A stretch of 64,000 nucleotides of DNA from Jonesia quinghaiensis DSM 15701 (GCF_000423205.1 NZ_AUHN01000006.1:422117-486116), one strand, 5' to 3'. Counted from the first letter of the stretch, positions 8,240 to 19,009 are shown. A program made the numbers and translations. The notes: generated by a model from the sequence alone, not told the origin.

Positions 8240-9859
8240 ATGCAGCCATCCGCTGATGACCTCATGCGACCACATAGCCAACCACATCGTTCACTCGGCG
8301 AACTCGTCGAGGGACTCGTTGTTGATCATGCTTCTTCCGACAATACTTGGCGCGATATACCCGTGACCGGTATGGGAATCCAGACTTCGTTAATAAAGCC
8401 TGGAGACATATACGTTGCCGTTCAGGGGCAACGAACTCACGGCGCGCGGTTCGCCGAACAAGCGCGCGCTCGTGGTGCGGTTGCAGTTCTCACCGATGAA
8501 GCAGGCGTTGAGATATGCGGCCAATCACCAGAACTCAAGGATTTTCCTGTCTTTGCAGCGAAGACAGGCATCGACCTGCGTCACACTGCAGGGCACATGG
8601 CTGCTCGCCTCTACGGAAACCCTGGATCCGAGCTACTTCTTGTCGGCATCACGGGGACTAACGGCAAAACCACCACTACCTTCTTTCTTGATGCGATCCT
8701 GCGCGCAGCTGGACACAAAACAGGGCTGATGGGGACTGTTGAGGTCAGGCTTGCTGAGCAAGCCGTTCCGTCTACTCGCACAACTGTGGAAGCTCCAGTG
8801 CTGCAGGGGTATCTATCACGTTGCATGGAAGAGGGCGTGTCAGCAGTGTCCATGGAAGTTTCCTCACATGCGCTCAGTTTGGGGCGAGTTGCTGGGGCCC
8901 GATTCGATGTTGTGGGTTTCACGAACCTTCAGCGCGATCATTTGGACTTCCATGGAACAATGACTGACTACTTCCGCGCCAAAGCTCAACTCTTTTCTGC
9001 AGAATATGCTCGGATCGGAGTTGTCAATGTTGATGATGAGTGGGGGTATGAACTTGCCCGCACAGCAGAAATCGATACGTGGAGTCTTGCGACCACAGAG
9101 TCGCGAGCTCGCGAAACGAACGCAACGTGGAGAGTTGCCAAAGTTACCCCTTTCATCGCAGGGGAGGGATCTGAATTTGTTCTGGCCGGTCCAGACGGCG
9201 AAGAGCTCACAGGCCACACTGCACTTCCTGGAATCGTCAATGTCGCGAACGCCGCATTGGCTGCGCTCATGGCGCGAGCTGCGAACATCTCACCTCAAGT
9301 CATCGTGGCGGGGTTGAAGTCTCTGCAAGCAATTCCGGGCAGGATGGAGGTCGTTTCCCGCCCTGATGAACCATTGACAATTGTTGATTATGCTCACACC
9401 ACAGATGCGCTGAACTTCGCCTTGAGTTCGATGCGCCAGGATCTCGCGCACCGTGATGAGCCAGGAGAATCGCGCCTTATCGTTGTGTTTGGTGCAGCCG
9501 GTGAGAGAGACGCTGGGAAACGGCCGGACATGGGCAGAGTCGCCGTTCAGCACGCAGACATTGTGCTCGTTGCTGATGATGACCCCTACAATGAAAGCCG
9601 ACCTCAGATTCGACGCGACATCCTCGATGGCGCCCTACCTGAGGTAGATCGACAGCGCGAGCAAGGCCGCGAGGTGTCCATCAAAAATTTCGAGCGTCGT
9701 GAGGATGCTATCGATGAGGCAATTAGTATCGCGAGTGATCGCGATATCATCTTGATCGCAGGTAGGGGGCACGAGCGTATTCAGGACCTTGCTGGAGTTC
9801 AACATGAGTTGGACGATCGTGTCCATGCGCGACAAGCTTTACTGCGTCGCTCTCTGTGA
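8240..9859 (+). CDS. murE: UDP-MurNAc-tripeptide synthetase MurE
   Basis: MurE adds the third amino acid to UDP-MurNAc-L-Ala-D-Glu using ATP. The 539-residue protein has the P-loop [16 protein letters not shown] (about residues 138-153) and the usual three Mur domains. The substrate-selecting loop reads VADDDPYNESRP (D447-D448-P449-Y450) where mDAP-specific enzymes have DNPR. Loss of that Arg argues for a third residue other than meso-diaminopimelate (L-Lys or L-Orn are the usual choices in Micrococcales), which is inference. It has its own apparent leaderless promoter 142 nt after ftsI. Confidence 0.93.
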   Translation: MQPSADDLMRPHSQPHRSLGELVEGLVVDHASSDNTWRDIPVTGMGIQTSLIKPGDIYVAVQGQRTHGARFAEQARARGAVAVLTDEAGVEICGQSPELKDFPVFAAKTGIDLRHTAGHMAARLYGNPGSELLLVGITGTNGKTTTTFFLDAILRAAGHKTGLMGTVEVRLAEQAVPSTRTTVEAPVLQGYLSRCMEEGVSAVSMEVSSHALSLGRVAGARFDVVGFTNLQRDHLDFHGTMTDYFRAKAQLFSAEYARIGVVNVDDEWGYELARTAEIDTWSLATTESRARETNATWRVAKVTPFIAGEGSEFVLAGPDGEELTGHTALPGIVNVANAALAALMARAANISPQVIVAGLKSLQAIPGRMEVVSRPDEPLTIVDYAHTTDALNFALSSMRQDLAHRDEPGESRLIVVFGAAGERDAGKRPDMGRVAVQHADIVLVADDDPYNESRPQIRRDILDGALPEVDRQREQGREVSIKNFERREDAIDEAISIASDRDIILIAGRGHERIQDLAGVQHELDDRVHARQALLRRSL

Positions 9860-9957
9860 TCGCCGCTGCAATCACTGAAGCCCGCCTCGAGTGGCGGCAC
9901 GTTCGCAAGTACGCGCACGTTCAGCACGAGATTTGTTAACGAGGAAGTAGGAACCAC

Positions 9958-11355
9958 GTGTTCACAGCGCAAGAGATCGCCGATATCACAGGCGGCGAAT
10001 TGCACTGTTCCCCAGAAGTCGTCGTCTCAGGGGCAGTGACGATTGACTCCCGTGCAGCAGGAGAAGGTTCCCTGTTCGCTGCGGTTATTGGAGAGAACAA
10101 TGACGGGCATGACTATGCCGCTGCAGCTATTGCAGCTGGTGCTGCTCTTGTACTAGCACAGCAACCACTCAGCGATGTCCCTTACGTGCTCGTCGTAGAT
10201 ACACAAAAAGCGCTTGGCGATCTCGCGCGGGAACACCTCAAAAGACTCCGTGCTGCTCGTCCTGTGAAAGTTATCGGGATCACTGGATCCGCTGGTAAGA
10301 CAACAACGAAAGACCTCATCGGGCAGATACTGTCTATGTACGGCTCCACGGTCGTGCCAGCAGGATCATTCAACAATGAGTTGGGTCTGCCTCTTACGGT
10401 GTTGTCTGCTACGTCGCAGACAGAATATCTTGTCGCGGAAATGGGAGCTTCTGCGCCACAGGATCTCACCTACCTCACTGACATTGCACCGCTCGATGTT
10501 GCTGTAGTGCTTATCGTTGGTCGAGCTCACCTTGGTGGATTTGGTTCGGTTGAAGCTGTCGCGCAGGCTAAAGGCGAACTTGTTGAAGGTCTAGTTCCTG
10601 GTGGTATCGCGGTTCTCAATGCGGATGACCATCGAGTTATTGACATGCGCCACCGTACGCAAGGCAGGGTGATGACGTTCGGCGCGGTTCGCGACACCGA
10701 TATTCAAGCAGTGGACACCGCAACTGATGTTCTTGGGCGCCCGTCATTTGCTGTCGTGACGCCAGAAGGTCGTCGCGCTCAGGTGACGTTGACGTTAGTT
10801 GGAGAGCACCACGTTACCAACGCACTTGCCGCACTTTCAGCCGTGACAGCAGTTGGTATTGACCTTGAAGAGGCAGCCCAACACCTGAGCAATGCCACAG
10901 TGCTTAGCCCACACCGCATGGATGTTGTCGATAGAGCAGATGGCATCACCGTTATCGATGACTCATATAACGCAAACCCTGATTCTATGCGGGCTGCATT
11001 GCGTGCGCTTGCCATGGTTGCTGGTCGTTCTCGTCGCACCGTGGCAGTGTTAGGAGAAATGCGCGAACTAGGCCCAGAATCACGGCAACACCATGACGAA
11101 ATTGGGCGCCTTGTTGTGCGATTGAACGTTTCGCTCCTCGTTGTAGTGGGAGCGGGAGCCCAAGGTATTGCAGATGGCGCTATGCAGGAGGGGTCTTGGG
11201 GGGATGAGGTCGCTGAAGTTGCGACCATTGATGATGCCCGCGTCTACCTACAAAACGCGTTGATTCCAGGCGATGTAGTGCTCGTTAAGGCATCACATGG
11301 GTCTGGATTGTGGCGCCTTGCTGACGAACTTACTGGAAAGGCTTCTCGCTCGTGA
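9958..11355 (+). CDS. murF: UDP-MurNAc-tripeptide:D-Ala-D-Ala ligase MurF
   Basis: MurF joins D-Ala-D-Ala to the UDP-MurNAc-tripeptide, the last cytoplasmic precursor step. The 465-residue protein has the P-loop [14 protein letters not shown] (about residues 104-117), the central ligase block [14 protein letters not shown] and the C-terminal [13 protein letters not shown]. The start is GTG 9958 after a purine-rich GAGGAAGTAGG. The stop overlaps mraY by 4 nt (GTGA), so the two are probably translationally coupled. Confidence 0.96.
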   Translation: MFTAQEIADITGGELHCSPEVVVSGAVTIDSRAAGEGSLFAAVIGENNDGHDYAAAAIAAGAALVLAQQPLSDVPYVLVVDTQKALGDLAREHLKRLRAARPVKVIGITGSAGKTTTKDLIGQILSMYGSTVVPAGSFNNELGLPLTVLSATSQTEYLVAEMGASAPQDLTYLTDIAPLDVAVVLIVGRAHLGGFGSVEAVAQAKGELVEGLVPGGIAVLNADDHRVIDMRHRTQGRVMTFGAVRDTDIQAVDTATDVLGRPSFAVVTPEGRRAQVTLTLVGEHHVTNALAALSAVTAVGIDLEEAAQHLSNATVLSPHRMDVVDRADGITVIDDSYNANPDSMRAALRALAMVAGRSRRTVAVLGEMRELGPESRQHHDEIGRLVVRLNVSLLVVVGAGAQGIADGAMQEGSWGDEVAEVATIDDARVYLQNALIPGDVVLVKASHGSGLWRLADELTGKASRS

Positions 11356-12434
11356 AAGCTGTACTTGTTTCAGGCGGTGTCGCCCTCATTGTCTCGTTGT
11401 TGGGGACCCCTATGTTTATCCGGTTGCTCGTGCACCGGAATTATGGACAGTTCATTCGACAGGATGGTCCAACGGCGCACTTCACCAAACGTGGAACGCC
11501 AACAATGGGTGGTGTCGTCATCATCGCCGCCACTGTTATCGGGTGGCTAGTGTCGTTACCTGTGACAGGGCGGGTTCCATCTGCATCAGAATTGCTCTTA
11601 CTTTTCCTCATGGTCGGTATGGGGCTCGTGGGATTCTTAGATGACTTCATCAAGATCTCACGGCAGCGGAGCCTAGGTTTGTCTCCGATGGGGAAGATCG
11701 CAGGTCAAGGTGCAGTTGGCATTATTTTCTCAGTGTTGGCTCTCCAATTTGAGAACTCCCGCGGACTCACTCCAGCGTCTACTGCACTATCCTTTACCCG
11801 AGATACCAAGTTTGATCTAGCATTTGCTGGTGCTGGAATTGGGCTGGTCCTTTTTATTATTTGGGCAAATTTCCTTATCACCGCGTGGACGAACGCTGTG
11901 AACCTGACAGATGGCCTTGATGGTTTGGCAACAGGTGTGTCCCTGTTCGTTTTTGGCGCTTACCTGTTTGTGTCAATCTGGCAGTACAACCAAAACTGTG
12001 CATGGCGCCCCATCGCTGAAAGCGCATGTTACGAAACGCGCGACCCACTAGGTCTAGCTATCATCGCTGCTGCAATTGTTGGTGCCTGCTTCGGCTTCCT
12101 GTGGTGGAACGGTTCGCCTGCGCAAATCTTCATGGGAGACACCGGTTCATTGGCGCTGGGTGGCGCATTGGCTGGAATCTCGATTTTGACACGTACTGAG
12201 ATCCTTGCAGCGATCATCGGTGGCTTGTTTGTGGTTATCGTCGTATCTGACGTGATTCAAATTGGATTCTTTAAAGCAACAGGTCGTCGCGTGTTTAAGA
12301 TGGCTCCACTGCACCACCACTTCGAATTATCTGGGTGGGGTGAGGTCACTATTGTGATCCGATTCTGGATCGTAGCCGGAATATTTGTTGCGGCAGGGTT
12401 GGGTCTGTTCTACGCCGAATGGATAGTTAGTTGA
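11352..12434 (+). CDS. mraY: Phospho-MurNAc-pentapeptide transferase MraY
   Basis: MraY is the polytopic membrane enzyme that transfers phospho-MurNAc-pentapeptide to undecaprenyl phosphate, forming lipid I. The 360-residue protein has about ten membrane segments and the catalytic stretches [23 protein letters not shown] and [14 protein letters not shown]. It starts at a GTG overlapping murF, and its TGA overlaps the murD frame. Confidence 0.97.
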   Translation: MKAVLVSGGVALIVSLLGTPMFIRLLVHRNYGQFIRQDGPTAHFTKRGTPTMGGVVIIAATVIGWLVSLPVTGRVPSASELLLLFLMVGMGLVGFLDDFIKISRQRSLGLSPMGKIAGQGAVGIIFSVLALQFENSRGLTPASTALSFTRDTKFDLAFAGAGIGLVLFIIWANFLITAWTNAVNLTDGLDGLATGVSLFVFGAYLFVSIWQYNQNCAWRPIAESACYETRDPLGLAIIAAAIVGACFGFLWWNGSPAQIFMGDTGSLALGGALAGISILTRTEILAAIIGGLFVVIVVSDVIQIGFFKATGRRVFKMAPLHHHFELSGWGEVTIVIRFWIVAGIFVAAGLGLFYAEWIVS

Positions 12435-13909
12435 CCGTTCATCTTGACACCATGAGTTTGCTTGTTGCTGGTCTAGGAGTGTCGGGTGCGGCTGTTGTTG
12501 ACACCTTAGATTCCCTCCCTTCTGGACGTCGGCCACATCAGGTTGTCACATTCGATGAACGTGCTCCTGGTGCCACATATTCTGACGTGGAGGCGATAGA
12601 TTTTACTGACGTTTCAGTCGTTGTTGCATCCCCGGGCTTGCCGCCGCACCATCCTGTTTTTGTGGCGGCTCGTGATCAGAACATTCCGGTGTGGAGTGAG
12701 ATTGAACTTGCTTGGCATTTGCGAGTGCCGCAAGCAGGTAGCCAAACCCCCGCGCCATGGTTAGGGGTTACAGGAACGAATGGTAAAACTACGACGGTAG
12801 AAATGCTGACAGCGATTCTGTCTCAAGCATTTTCACGTGTGGCAACGGTTGGAAACGTCGGACAGCCTATCATCGAGCTTGTCCAAGACCCATCAATTGA
12901 TGTCTTCGTTCTGGAGCTCTCAAGTTTTCAACTTCATCACACCTACTCCATGGAGCTCCACGCTTCAGCGCTGTTGAACATTGCTTCAGACCACCTAGAT
13001 TGGCATGGTGGGTTCGAACAGTACGCTCACGATAAGGGCAAGATATTCCACCGTACTCACGTGGCCTGTTTCTATGACCCTCGGGATAGAGTCGCGACGT
13101 CACTGCTAGAGCAAGCTGACGTCAGCGAGGGGGCCCGTGCGGTGGGCGTTCGCATGGTCACCCCCGGACCCAGTGAACTTGGTGTCATTGACGATGTGTT
13201 GTGTGACCGGGCATTTGCAGGCGTTACATCGGGGATCGCACGGTACCGACAGGCCGACGAAGTAGGAAACTACAACGACCTCGCCCATCTTGCTGGTCCT
13301 GACGGCCGAATAGCGCCTCACACGATCAGTAATGCACTGTTTGCTGCCGGCTTAGCGCGTTCAGTGGGGGTGAGCCCTCGCGATATCCAAGCTGGATTGA
13401 GAGTGTTCCGCCCAGGTCGACACCGCGTGCAGCGTGTAGTGGATGGGAAACGTGGTGAAGGTGCGCCGGTCGTTTTTTACGATGACTCGAAGGCAACCAA
13501 TGCGCATGCCGCTCAAGCTTCCTTAAGAGGGCTGCCATTGGAGCGCACAATTTGGATTGTTGGTGGGCTTACAAAGGGCGCAAGTCTTGACGAACTTATT
13601 GCTGAGTTCGCCCCAAAGGTCAAAGCGGTCGTTGTTATCGGTGAGGATCGCGTGGGGATTGTGGAAGCATTTCGCCGACACGCTCCTAGAATCCCCTTGG
13701 CAGACATTGACCACAGCGACACTGGAACAGTGATGCAGCGTGCAGTTGAAAGCGCCTGGAACATGTCAGAGCCGGGTGATGCTATTCTCCTTGCACCGGC
13801 GTGTGCTTCGATGGACCAGTTTCGGTCTTACGCTGATCGCGGTGAGGCCTTCGAACGCGAAGCTCATCGGGTGGTCAAAGCAGTAGGAGAGACAAACAAG
13901 GGAGAGTAG
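12431..13909 (+). CDS. murD: UDP-MurNAc-L-Ala:D-Glu ligase MurD
   Basis: MurD adds D-Glu to UDP-MurNAc-L-Ala. The frame opens at TTG 12431, overlapping the mraY stop (TTGA); ATG 12452 (giving [12 protein letters not shown]) is an alternative that better matches many family N-termini. Neither has a strong ribosome site. Visible motifs are [13 protein letters not shown], the P-loop [15 protein letters not shown] (about residues 113-127), ELSSFQL and [11 protein letters not shown], ending with [11 protein letters not shown]. The full length is 492 or 485 residues. Confidence 0.95.
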   Translation: MTVHLDTMSLLVAGLGVSGAAVVDTLDSLPSGRRPHQVVTFDERAPGATYSDVEAIDFTDVSVVVASPGLPPHHPVFVAARDQNIPVWSEIELAWHLRVPQAGSQTPAPWLGVTGTNGKTTTVEMLTAILSQAFSRVATVGNVGQPIIELVQDPSIDVFVLELSSFQLHHTYSMELHASALLNIASDHLDWHGGFEQYAHDKGKIFHRTHVACFYDPRDRVATSLLEQADVSEGARAVGVRMVTPGPSELGVIDDVLCDRAFAGVTSGIARYRQADEVGNYNDLAHLAGPDGRIAPHTISNALFAAGLARSVGVSPRDIQAGLRVFRPGRHRVQRVVDGKRGEGAPVVFYDDSKATNAHAAQASLRGLPLERTIWIVGGLTKGASLDELIAEFAPKVKAVVVIGEDRVGIVEAFRRHAPRIPLADIDHSDTGTVMQRAVESAWNMSEPGDAILLAPACASMDQFRSYADRGEAFEREAHRVVKAVGETNKGE

Positions 13910-13912
13910 CCG

Positions 13913-15157
13913 GTGAGCGTTAAGCCATCACCTGACTCAGAGTTATCCCTGTGGTCTCGTTGGCTCGGTGTCTGGAACTCAGCCACAACGAGCTATTACT
14001 TATTGATTATTTCGTCCATATCGCTTGTTGTTCTTGGACTCATCATGGTCCTCTCTGCATCCAGTGTTGAGTCACTGCGCATCGGAGGATCCGCCTACGG
14101 TATTTTTCAACGGCAAGCCGGGTTCGCAGTAGTTGGTGGTCTTGCGATGGCAGTGGCTATGCGACTTCCCGTCGATCTGGTGAAAAGGCTCGCAGGTGTC
14201 GGGCTTCTTATTGCGATCGGACTGCAGTCTCTCGTTCTGACGCCGTTGGCTGTTCACATCATGGGGAATACCAACTGGATTCGCATCGGAGGCATCCAAC
14301 TCCAACCATCGGAGTTTATGAAGGTCGCACTGTGCGTCTTTTTAGGCACAGTGATATCCCGAAAGTTGATGACCTCCAAAGAGTGGGTCCACGTCTTGGT
14401 TCCATCGTTGGCAATGTCAGCCTTTGCTGTCGGGTTTGTGATCGCAGGAAACGACCTGGGAACCGCGATGGTATACATCATGATGATCGCTGGTGCTCTG
14501 CTAGTTGCTGATATTCCGATGCGATGGTTCGCCACCGCGTTAGGTATCGCCGGAGCTCTCGTTGGGTTGCTCGCTGTTGTCAGCCAGAACCGCATGGCTC
14601 GAATTTTGGCTACGTACAACTCCGAATGTGATGCTTCAGACTTGTGCTACCAAGTGACCCGTGGTCTTGAAGCTTTAGGCTCTGGCGGGCTAACCGGGGT
14701 GGGTTTGGGGGCAAGTAGCGAGAAGTGGGCGTATCTCCCTGAGGCTCAGAACGACTTTATTTTCGCCATCATCGGTGAAGAACTCGGATTTCTTGGAGCC
14801 TTTCTTGTTGTTCTACTCTTCGCCACATTGGGGGCAGGCATGGTGCGTGTGATTATGCGCCATGAGGACCCAATGGTGAAGATTACTACTGCAGCAATTG
14901 CAGCTTGGGTGATCGGTCAGGCGATTTTCAACATCGGTGTTGTCACCCGAATTTTTCCGGTCATTGGTGTACCTCTCCCGCTTGTGTCAGCTGGTGGGTC
15001 GGCGTTGATCGCCACCATGTTGGCTATTGGTTTAGTACTCGGTTTTGCGCGCTCCGAGCCTGGTGCGCGTGAGGCATTTGCACGTAAGCCTTCTGTTGTT
15101 CGAAAGACTGTGGCAATAGTTTCGCGTTCTACTCGTTCGTTATCTCGACGCTCCTAG
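13913..15157 (+). CDS. ftsW: Septal peptidoglycan glycosyltransferase FtsW
   Basis: FtsW is a SEDS-family polymerase that works with FtsI. The 414-residue protein has about ten membrane segments. Family signatures are NTNWIRIGGIQLQPSEFMK, AGNDLGTAMV and AQNDFIFAIIGEELGFLG, ending in the SAGGSALIATMLAIGL helix and a basic tail. The GTG start lies 3 nt after murD, and the stop directly abuts murG. Confidence 0.96.
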   Translation: MSVKPSPDSELSLWSRWLGVWNSATTSYYLLIISSISLVVLGLIMVLSASSVESLRIGGSAYGIFQRQAGFAVVGGLAMAVAMRLPVDLVKRLAGVGLLIAIGLQSLVLTPLAVHIMGNTNWIRIGGIQLQPSEFMKVALCVFLGTVISRKLMTSKEWVHVLVPSLAMSAFAVGFVIAGNDLGTAMVYIMMIAGALLVADIPMRWFATALGIAGALVGLLAVVSQNRMARILATYNSECDASDLCYQVTRGLEALGSGGLTGVGLGASSEKWAYLPEAQNDFIFAIIGEELGFLGAFLVVLLFATLGAGMVRVIMRHEDPMVKITTAAIAAWVIGQAIFNIGVVTRIFPVIGVPLPLVSAGGSALIATMLAIGLVLGFARSEPGAREAFARKPSVVRKTVAIVSRSTRSLSRRS

Positions 15158-16300
15158 GTGAAAGTGGTTGTGGTGGTTCCCTCGATTTTGCTAGCAGGTG
15201 GTGGCACAGCTGGTCACGTTAACCCTCTTCTCGCTGTAGCAGGGGAGGTACGGCGGCGATATCCAGACGCCTCTATCCGGGTGCTAGGGACCAAAGAAGG
15301 ACTGGAATCTCGGTTAGTTCCTGAGCAGGGTTTTAGCCTAGATATTGTCCCTAAGGTTCCTTTGCCCCGCCGCCCAAGTGCGCAGTGGGTTTCGCTTCCT
15401 GGAAATTTACGTCGAGCTGTAGCGGCGGCCCACCAGGTGATGGAGGAGCAAAAACCTGACCTCGTCATGGGCTTTGGTGGGTATGTGTCAACTCCGGCCT
15501 ATCTTGCTGCTAAGCAACTGGGTATCCCGATTGTTATTCATGAACAAAATGCGCGGCCTGGTCTTGCGAACAAGCTGGGAGCTCGCTTCGCTCAAGAAGT
15601 TATGGTGACATTTGAGTCCACTGCGCTTCCGGGTGCTCGTGCTGTGGGGCTGCCGCTCCGCGCTGATGTTGCTGCTCAAGCCGTTTCCTCCCCGCAAGCA
15701 TTGGCGCAGAAGCGTCTTGAGGCCGGCGAGTATTTCGGCATTTCACCACACCGTTCCACCTTGCTTGTTACCGGTGGGTCCTTAGGTGCTGTGAGCCTTA
15801 ACCGAGCGGTAAGTGGGGCTGCGCGATCTATCCTCAACGCAGGTGCACAGATCCTTCATGTCACAGGGAAGGACAAGGCAGAAGGGGTGCGTGAGCAAGT
15901 CGCGCGCCTCGAACCTCAATTAGCGTCCCGTTACGTTGTGGTTGAGTACATGGACCGTATGGACTTGGCTTACGCGGCGTGCGATCTGGTCATTTGCCGG
16001 GCTGGGGCAGGCACTGTATGCGAAATTGCGGCACTGGGAGTTCCTGCAGTATTTGTCCCACTCCCGATTGGTAACGGTGAGCAGCGGTTGAATGCTCAGC
16101 CTCTTGTTAGTGCTGGGGGTGCGCTGATGGTTGCTGACGAAGACCTCTCTCCTGATTGGATAGAAAAGACCATTCCTCTTCTCATGCTTGACGGGCCTCA
16201 ATTGGCTCGAATGCGTGATGCAGCCCGCACTGTTGGCCACCCAGGTGCTACAGCGCATATCGTTGATCGATTGTCAGCTTTGGCGGAGTGGCCACGATGA
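15158..16300 (+). CDS. murG: Lipid II synthase MurG
   Basis: MurG adds GlcNAc to lipid I on the inner membrane face, giving lipid II. The 380-residue protein has the N-terminal LLAGGGTAGHVNPLLAVA loop, IHEQNARPGLANKLGAR, LLVTGGSLGAVSLN and the UDP-GlcNAc pocket RAGAGTVCEIAALGVPAVFVP. GTG 15158 follows the ftsW stop with no gap. About 12 residues precede the conserved glycine-rich loop, slightly more than usual. Confidence 0.96.
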   Translation: MKVVVVVPSILLAGGGTAGHVNPLLAVAGEVRRRYPDASIRVLGTKEGLESRLVPEQGFSLDIVPKVPLPRRPSAQWVSLPGNLRRAVAAAHQVMEEQKPDLVMGFGGYVSTPAYLAAKQLGIPIVIHEQNARPGLANKLGARFAQEVMVTFESTALPGARAVGLPLRADVAAQAVSSPQALAQKRLEAGEYFGISPHRSTLLVTGGSLGAVSLNRAVSGAARSILNAGAQILHVTGKDKAEGVREQVARLEPQLASRYVVVEYMDRMDLAYAACDLVICRAGAGTVCEIAALGVPAVFVPLPIGNGEQRLNAQPLVSAGGALMVADEDLSPDWIEKTIPLLMLDGPQLARMRDAARTVGHPGATAHIVDRLSALAEWPR

Positions 16301-17763
16301 CTGCCTCAGCGCGCTGGGATGCGCTCACTTCCCATGACACTGCGATCTCTCTGAGTCCTGTGCACTTTATTGGTGTTGGCGGGGCTGGTATGTCGGTACT
16401 CGCTCATATGTTTCGTGCCAGCGGTGCGGCTGTCACGGGATCCGATGCCAAAGCTTCTGCAACAACTCAACGGTTGGAGCAAGAAGGTGTCGCCGTTGAT
16501 GTACCTCACAACAGCGCATCGATCGTTCCAGGCATGACGGTGGTGGTGTCTTCGGCTATCCGCGAAGACAACCCTGAGTTAATGCGCGCTCGTGAACTTC
16601 GTGTGAGAGTCATCCACCGCTCCCAAGCTTTGGCTGTTCTCATGCGTGGACGTCAAGGTGTTGCCGTCGCTGGGGCTCATGGGAAAACCACAACGTCGGG
16701 AATGATTGCGGTTGCAGCGCAGGCCTGTGGGTTGGACCCCTCATTTGCGGTGGGCAGCACGGTGCGAACTGCTCACGGTGTCTTGCCAGGCGGGTATGTA
16801 GGTTCAGGCCAGTTACTCGTTGCTGAAGCAGATGAGTCGGATGGTTCTTTTTTGAACTATGAGCCGCAAATCGCTGTGGTGACAAACATTGAGCCTGACC
16901 ATTTGGATCATTACGGCAGTCGTGAAGCATTCGATGAAGCCTTCGAAAGCTTTGCTGGCAATATTGCACCAGATGGATGGTTAGTGGCATGTACAGATGA
17001 CGAAGGCGCTTTGGCGCTTGCTGAGAAACACAGTAGGCGCGGTGGAAAAACACTGACGTATGGTGACAACGAATCATGTGATGCGCGGCTGATCGAGGTT
17101 ATCAACGAAGGGCTGGGGCAACGTGTCGTTGTGACTCTAGCGGCGCGAGCGCTGCGAGCTATTTCTGGATCTCAAACTGCACAGCGACGCACCGTTGAAC
17201 TCGCACTTCAGGTACCGGGCCATCACAATGCGCTGAACGCAACAGCTGCCCTCTTAGTGTTAGTTGCGGCAGGAGTTGAGCCACAACGGGCGGCTGATGC
17301 GTTGGGTTCCTTCAGTGGAACCGGGCGCCGTTTTGACTCACGCGGGTCAGTGCGTGGCGTGCAAGTTGTGGATGACTACGCCCATCACCCAACTGAGGTG
17401 GCTGCTTTATTGGCTGCAGCTCGGACTGTGACGAAGGGGCGGGTCATTGCAATATTTCAGCCACATTTGTACTCGCGGACTCGAATATTTGCTAAGGAGT
17501 TCGCGGCTGCTTTAAGTAGTGCTGATCATGTTGTTCTTACAGCGATTTATGGTGCGCGTGAAGAACCAGAGCCGGGTGTTTCTTCAGATCTCATTGCCTC
17601 AGCGATGGACCCGGCAATGGTGACGGTCCTTGAGGACCGTTATAGTGCAGCGCGTTATGCGGCAGATATCGCCCAACCCGGTGACCTTGTTCTGACCGTT
17701 GGGGCTGGGGATATCACTGAAATGGGTGAAGTCATTGTGGCTCGTTTGACTGGGGCGGCGTGA
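16297..17763 (+). CDS. murC: UDP-MurNAc:L-Ala ligase MurC
   Basis: MurC adds the first amino acid, L-Ala, to UDP-MurNAc. I choose ATG 16297 (488 residues) because it overlaps the murG stop as ATGA and has GGAG 8 nt upstream; a GTG at 16288 would add three residues. Motifs are HFIGVGGAGMSVLAHM, the P-loop VAGAHGKTTTSGMIA, the FSGTGRRFD loop and DDYAHHPTEVAAL. It overlaps ftsQ by 4 nt. Confidence 0.95.
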   Translation: MTASARWDALTSHDTAISLSPVHFIGVGGAGMSVLAHMFRASGAAVTGSDAKASATTQRLEQEGVAVDVPHNSASIVPGMTVVVSSAIREDNPELMRARELRVRVIHRSQALAVLMRGRQGVAVAGAHGKTTTSGMIAVAAQACGLDPSFAVGSTVRTAHGVLPGGYVGSGQLLVAEADESDGSFLNYEPQIAVVTNIEPDHLDHYGSREAFDEAFESFAGNIAPDGWLVACTDDEGALALAEKHSRRGGKTLTYGDNESCDARLIEVINEGLGQRVVVTLAARALRAISGSQTAQRRTVELALQVPGHHNALNATAALLVLVAAGVEPQRAADALGSFSGTGRRFDSRGSVRGVQVVDDYAHHPTEVAALLAAARTVTKGRVIAIFQPHLYSRTRIFAKEFAAALSSADHVVLTAIYGAREEPEPGVSSDLIASAMDPAMVTVLEDRYSAARYAADIAQPGDLVLTVGAGDITEMGEVIVARLTGAA

Positions 17764-18737
17764 AACCACCTGCAGCGCCACGAGGTCCTCGTGATCGTCC
17801 TTCTGCTCGGCGTCAGAATGGTGCTGATTCGCGGAAAAAAGATGATGCTCCTCAGTCGCCAAGCGCCGGTGAGTCACGTCGTATCAGTTCTCAACCCATC
17901 GAGGGCTCTCCAGCAACTCCTCAGGGAGTAGCGACGCCAGCACCAGAGGACTTAGTACGCCGAAACGTCCGGGTAGTTGGGGCCCCTCGAGTGCCCGTGT
18001 TGTCTACGGGGATGGCTGAGCGTCTTGCTGAGCGCGAGGCGGCGGCTTTGCATGTGCGACGCCGCCGCCTGGCGTGGGGATTCACCTTGTTTGTACTGTT
18101 GGGAACTGCTGCTTGGGTAGTATTTTTTTCTCCGGTTTTCGCCGTGGAGTTAGAAGAGGTGCGTATTAATGGCACCTCACAGTACGTGTCCGAGGACCAG
18201 ATTCGTGACGTTCTTGAGCCGTATGAGGGTATACCTCTCGCACGATTAGACATGACAAAAATTGGCGAGCAAATCAGTGCGGTGCCAAATGTTCGTGCTT
18301 TCGTCCAAACTAGGCGCTGGCCTCACGGTATAACGGTCAGCGTGACTGAACGTATCCCGGTAGCGGCGGTTCCTCGTGGTGAAGAGTTTGAACTCCTTGA
18401 TAGGGAGGCGATAGCCGTTGATACCGTTGCTGAGGCACCGCAAGATCTGCCGCTGATTGATCTTCCCGGCGAAGAAATCGATGAACGGGTCCTAACCACT
18501 GCGCTAGACATCTTAGATGTTTTGCCCAGTGACCTGTTGGCTGATATTAAGAAGTTAACTGCAAGCACTCAGGACGATGTGGTGTTGCGATTGCGTGATG
18601 GTTTGCGTGTGCAGTGGGGGAGTTCTCAGGACTCAGCGGTGAAAGTGAGTGTGCTTGAGGTTCTGCGTCCGAAAGCTTTGGACATGAAGAAGAAAACGAT
18701 TGATCTTTCTGCCCCGAACTTCCCGATCATCAAATAG
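17760..18737 (+). CDS. ftsQ: Divisome protein FtsQ
   Basis: FtsQ is a bitopic scaffold that links FtsL/DivIC to the rest of the divisome. The 325-residue protein has a Pro/Arg-rich cytoplasmic region of about 100 residues, one membrane segment (about 105-123), then a POTRA domain (about 128-198: EEVRINGTSQYVSEDQI) and a beta domain. The start is the GTG overlapping murC. The long disordered N-region is usual for actinobacteria. Confidence 0.92.
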   Translation: MKPPAAPRGPRDRPSARRQNGADSRKKDDAPQSPSAGESRRISSQPIEGSPATPQGVATPAPEDLVRRNVRVVGAPRVPVLSTGMAERLAEREAAALHVRRRRLAWGFTLFVLLGTAAWVVFFSPVFAVELEEVRINGTSQYVSEDQIRDVLEPYEGIPLARLDMTKIGEQISAVPNVRAFVQTRRWPHGITVSVTERIPVAAVPRGEEFELLDREAIAVDTVAEAPQDLPLIDLPGEEIDERVLTTALDILDVLPSDLLADIKKLTASTQDDVVLRLRDGLRVQWGSSQDSAVKVSVLEVLRPKALDMKKKTIDLSAPNFPIIK

Positions 18738-19009
18738 GAACAGGCGCCGTTATGGTTGCTATGTCGAAAGGGTCGATTCTGCTGCTTTCGCGAGAGATGG
18801 CCTGTGAGACACAAGGTTCCGTAGTCGTAGGGGGCGGGTCGACGAGAGTCACAGAGTTTTCTTCCGACACACGATGAATAGTGTTGATAGGAACGGGCGT
18901 TCCACATAACGTTTCGGTAGCAGATCTTGACATATCTTTAACCCTCACGTTGAGGTTGAGGGTTTTGTCAAGAGTAAGGTTGACGGTCTACAGATCGAGA
19001 GGCACGGGC
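18738..19009 (+). promoter_or_regulatory. ftsZ upstream region with nested inverted repeat
   Basis: A 272-bp spacer before ftsZ. At 18940-18964 an inverted repeat AACCCTCA...TGAGGGTT (arms 18940-18947 and 18957-18964) encloses a second, shorter pair CCTCA-CGT-TGAGG (18943-18955). The left arm can therefore pair with either of two tandem right arms. TTGACA at 18927-18932 could be a -35 element, but I see no convincing -10. Separate ftsZ promoters here are expected in actinobacteria. Confidence 0.5.

Noticed and set aside
16640..17077. 145-residue minus-strand frame opposite murC
   Set aside because: His/Gln-rich shadow of a certain gene.
18881..19009. N-terminal extension of ftsZ
   Set aside because: The 43 residues are not FtsZ-like, and a good ribosome site precedes GTG 19010.
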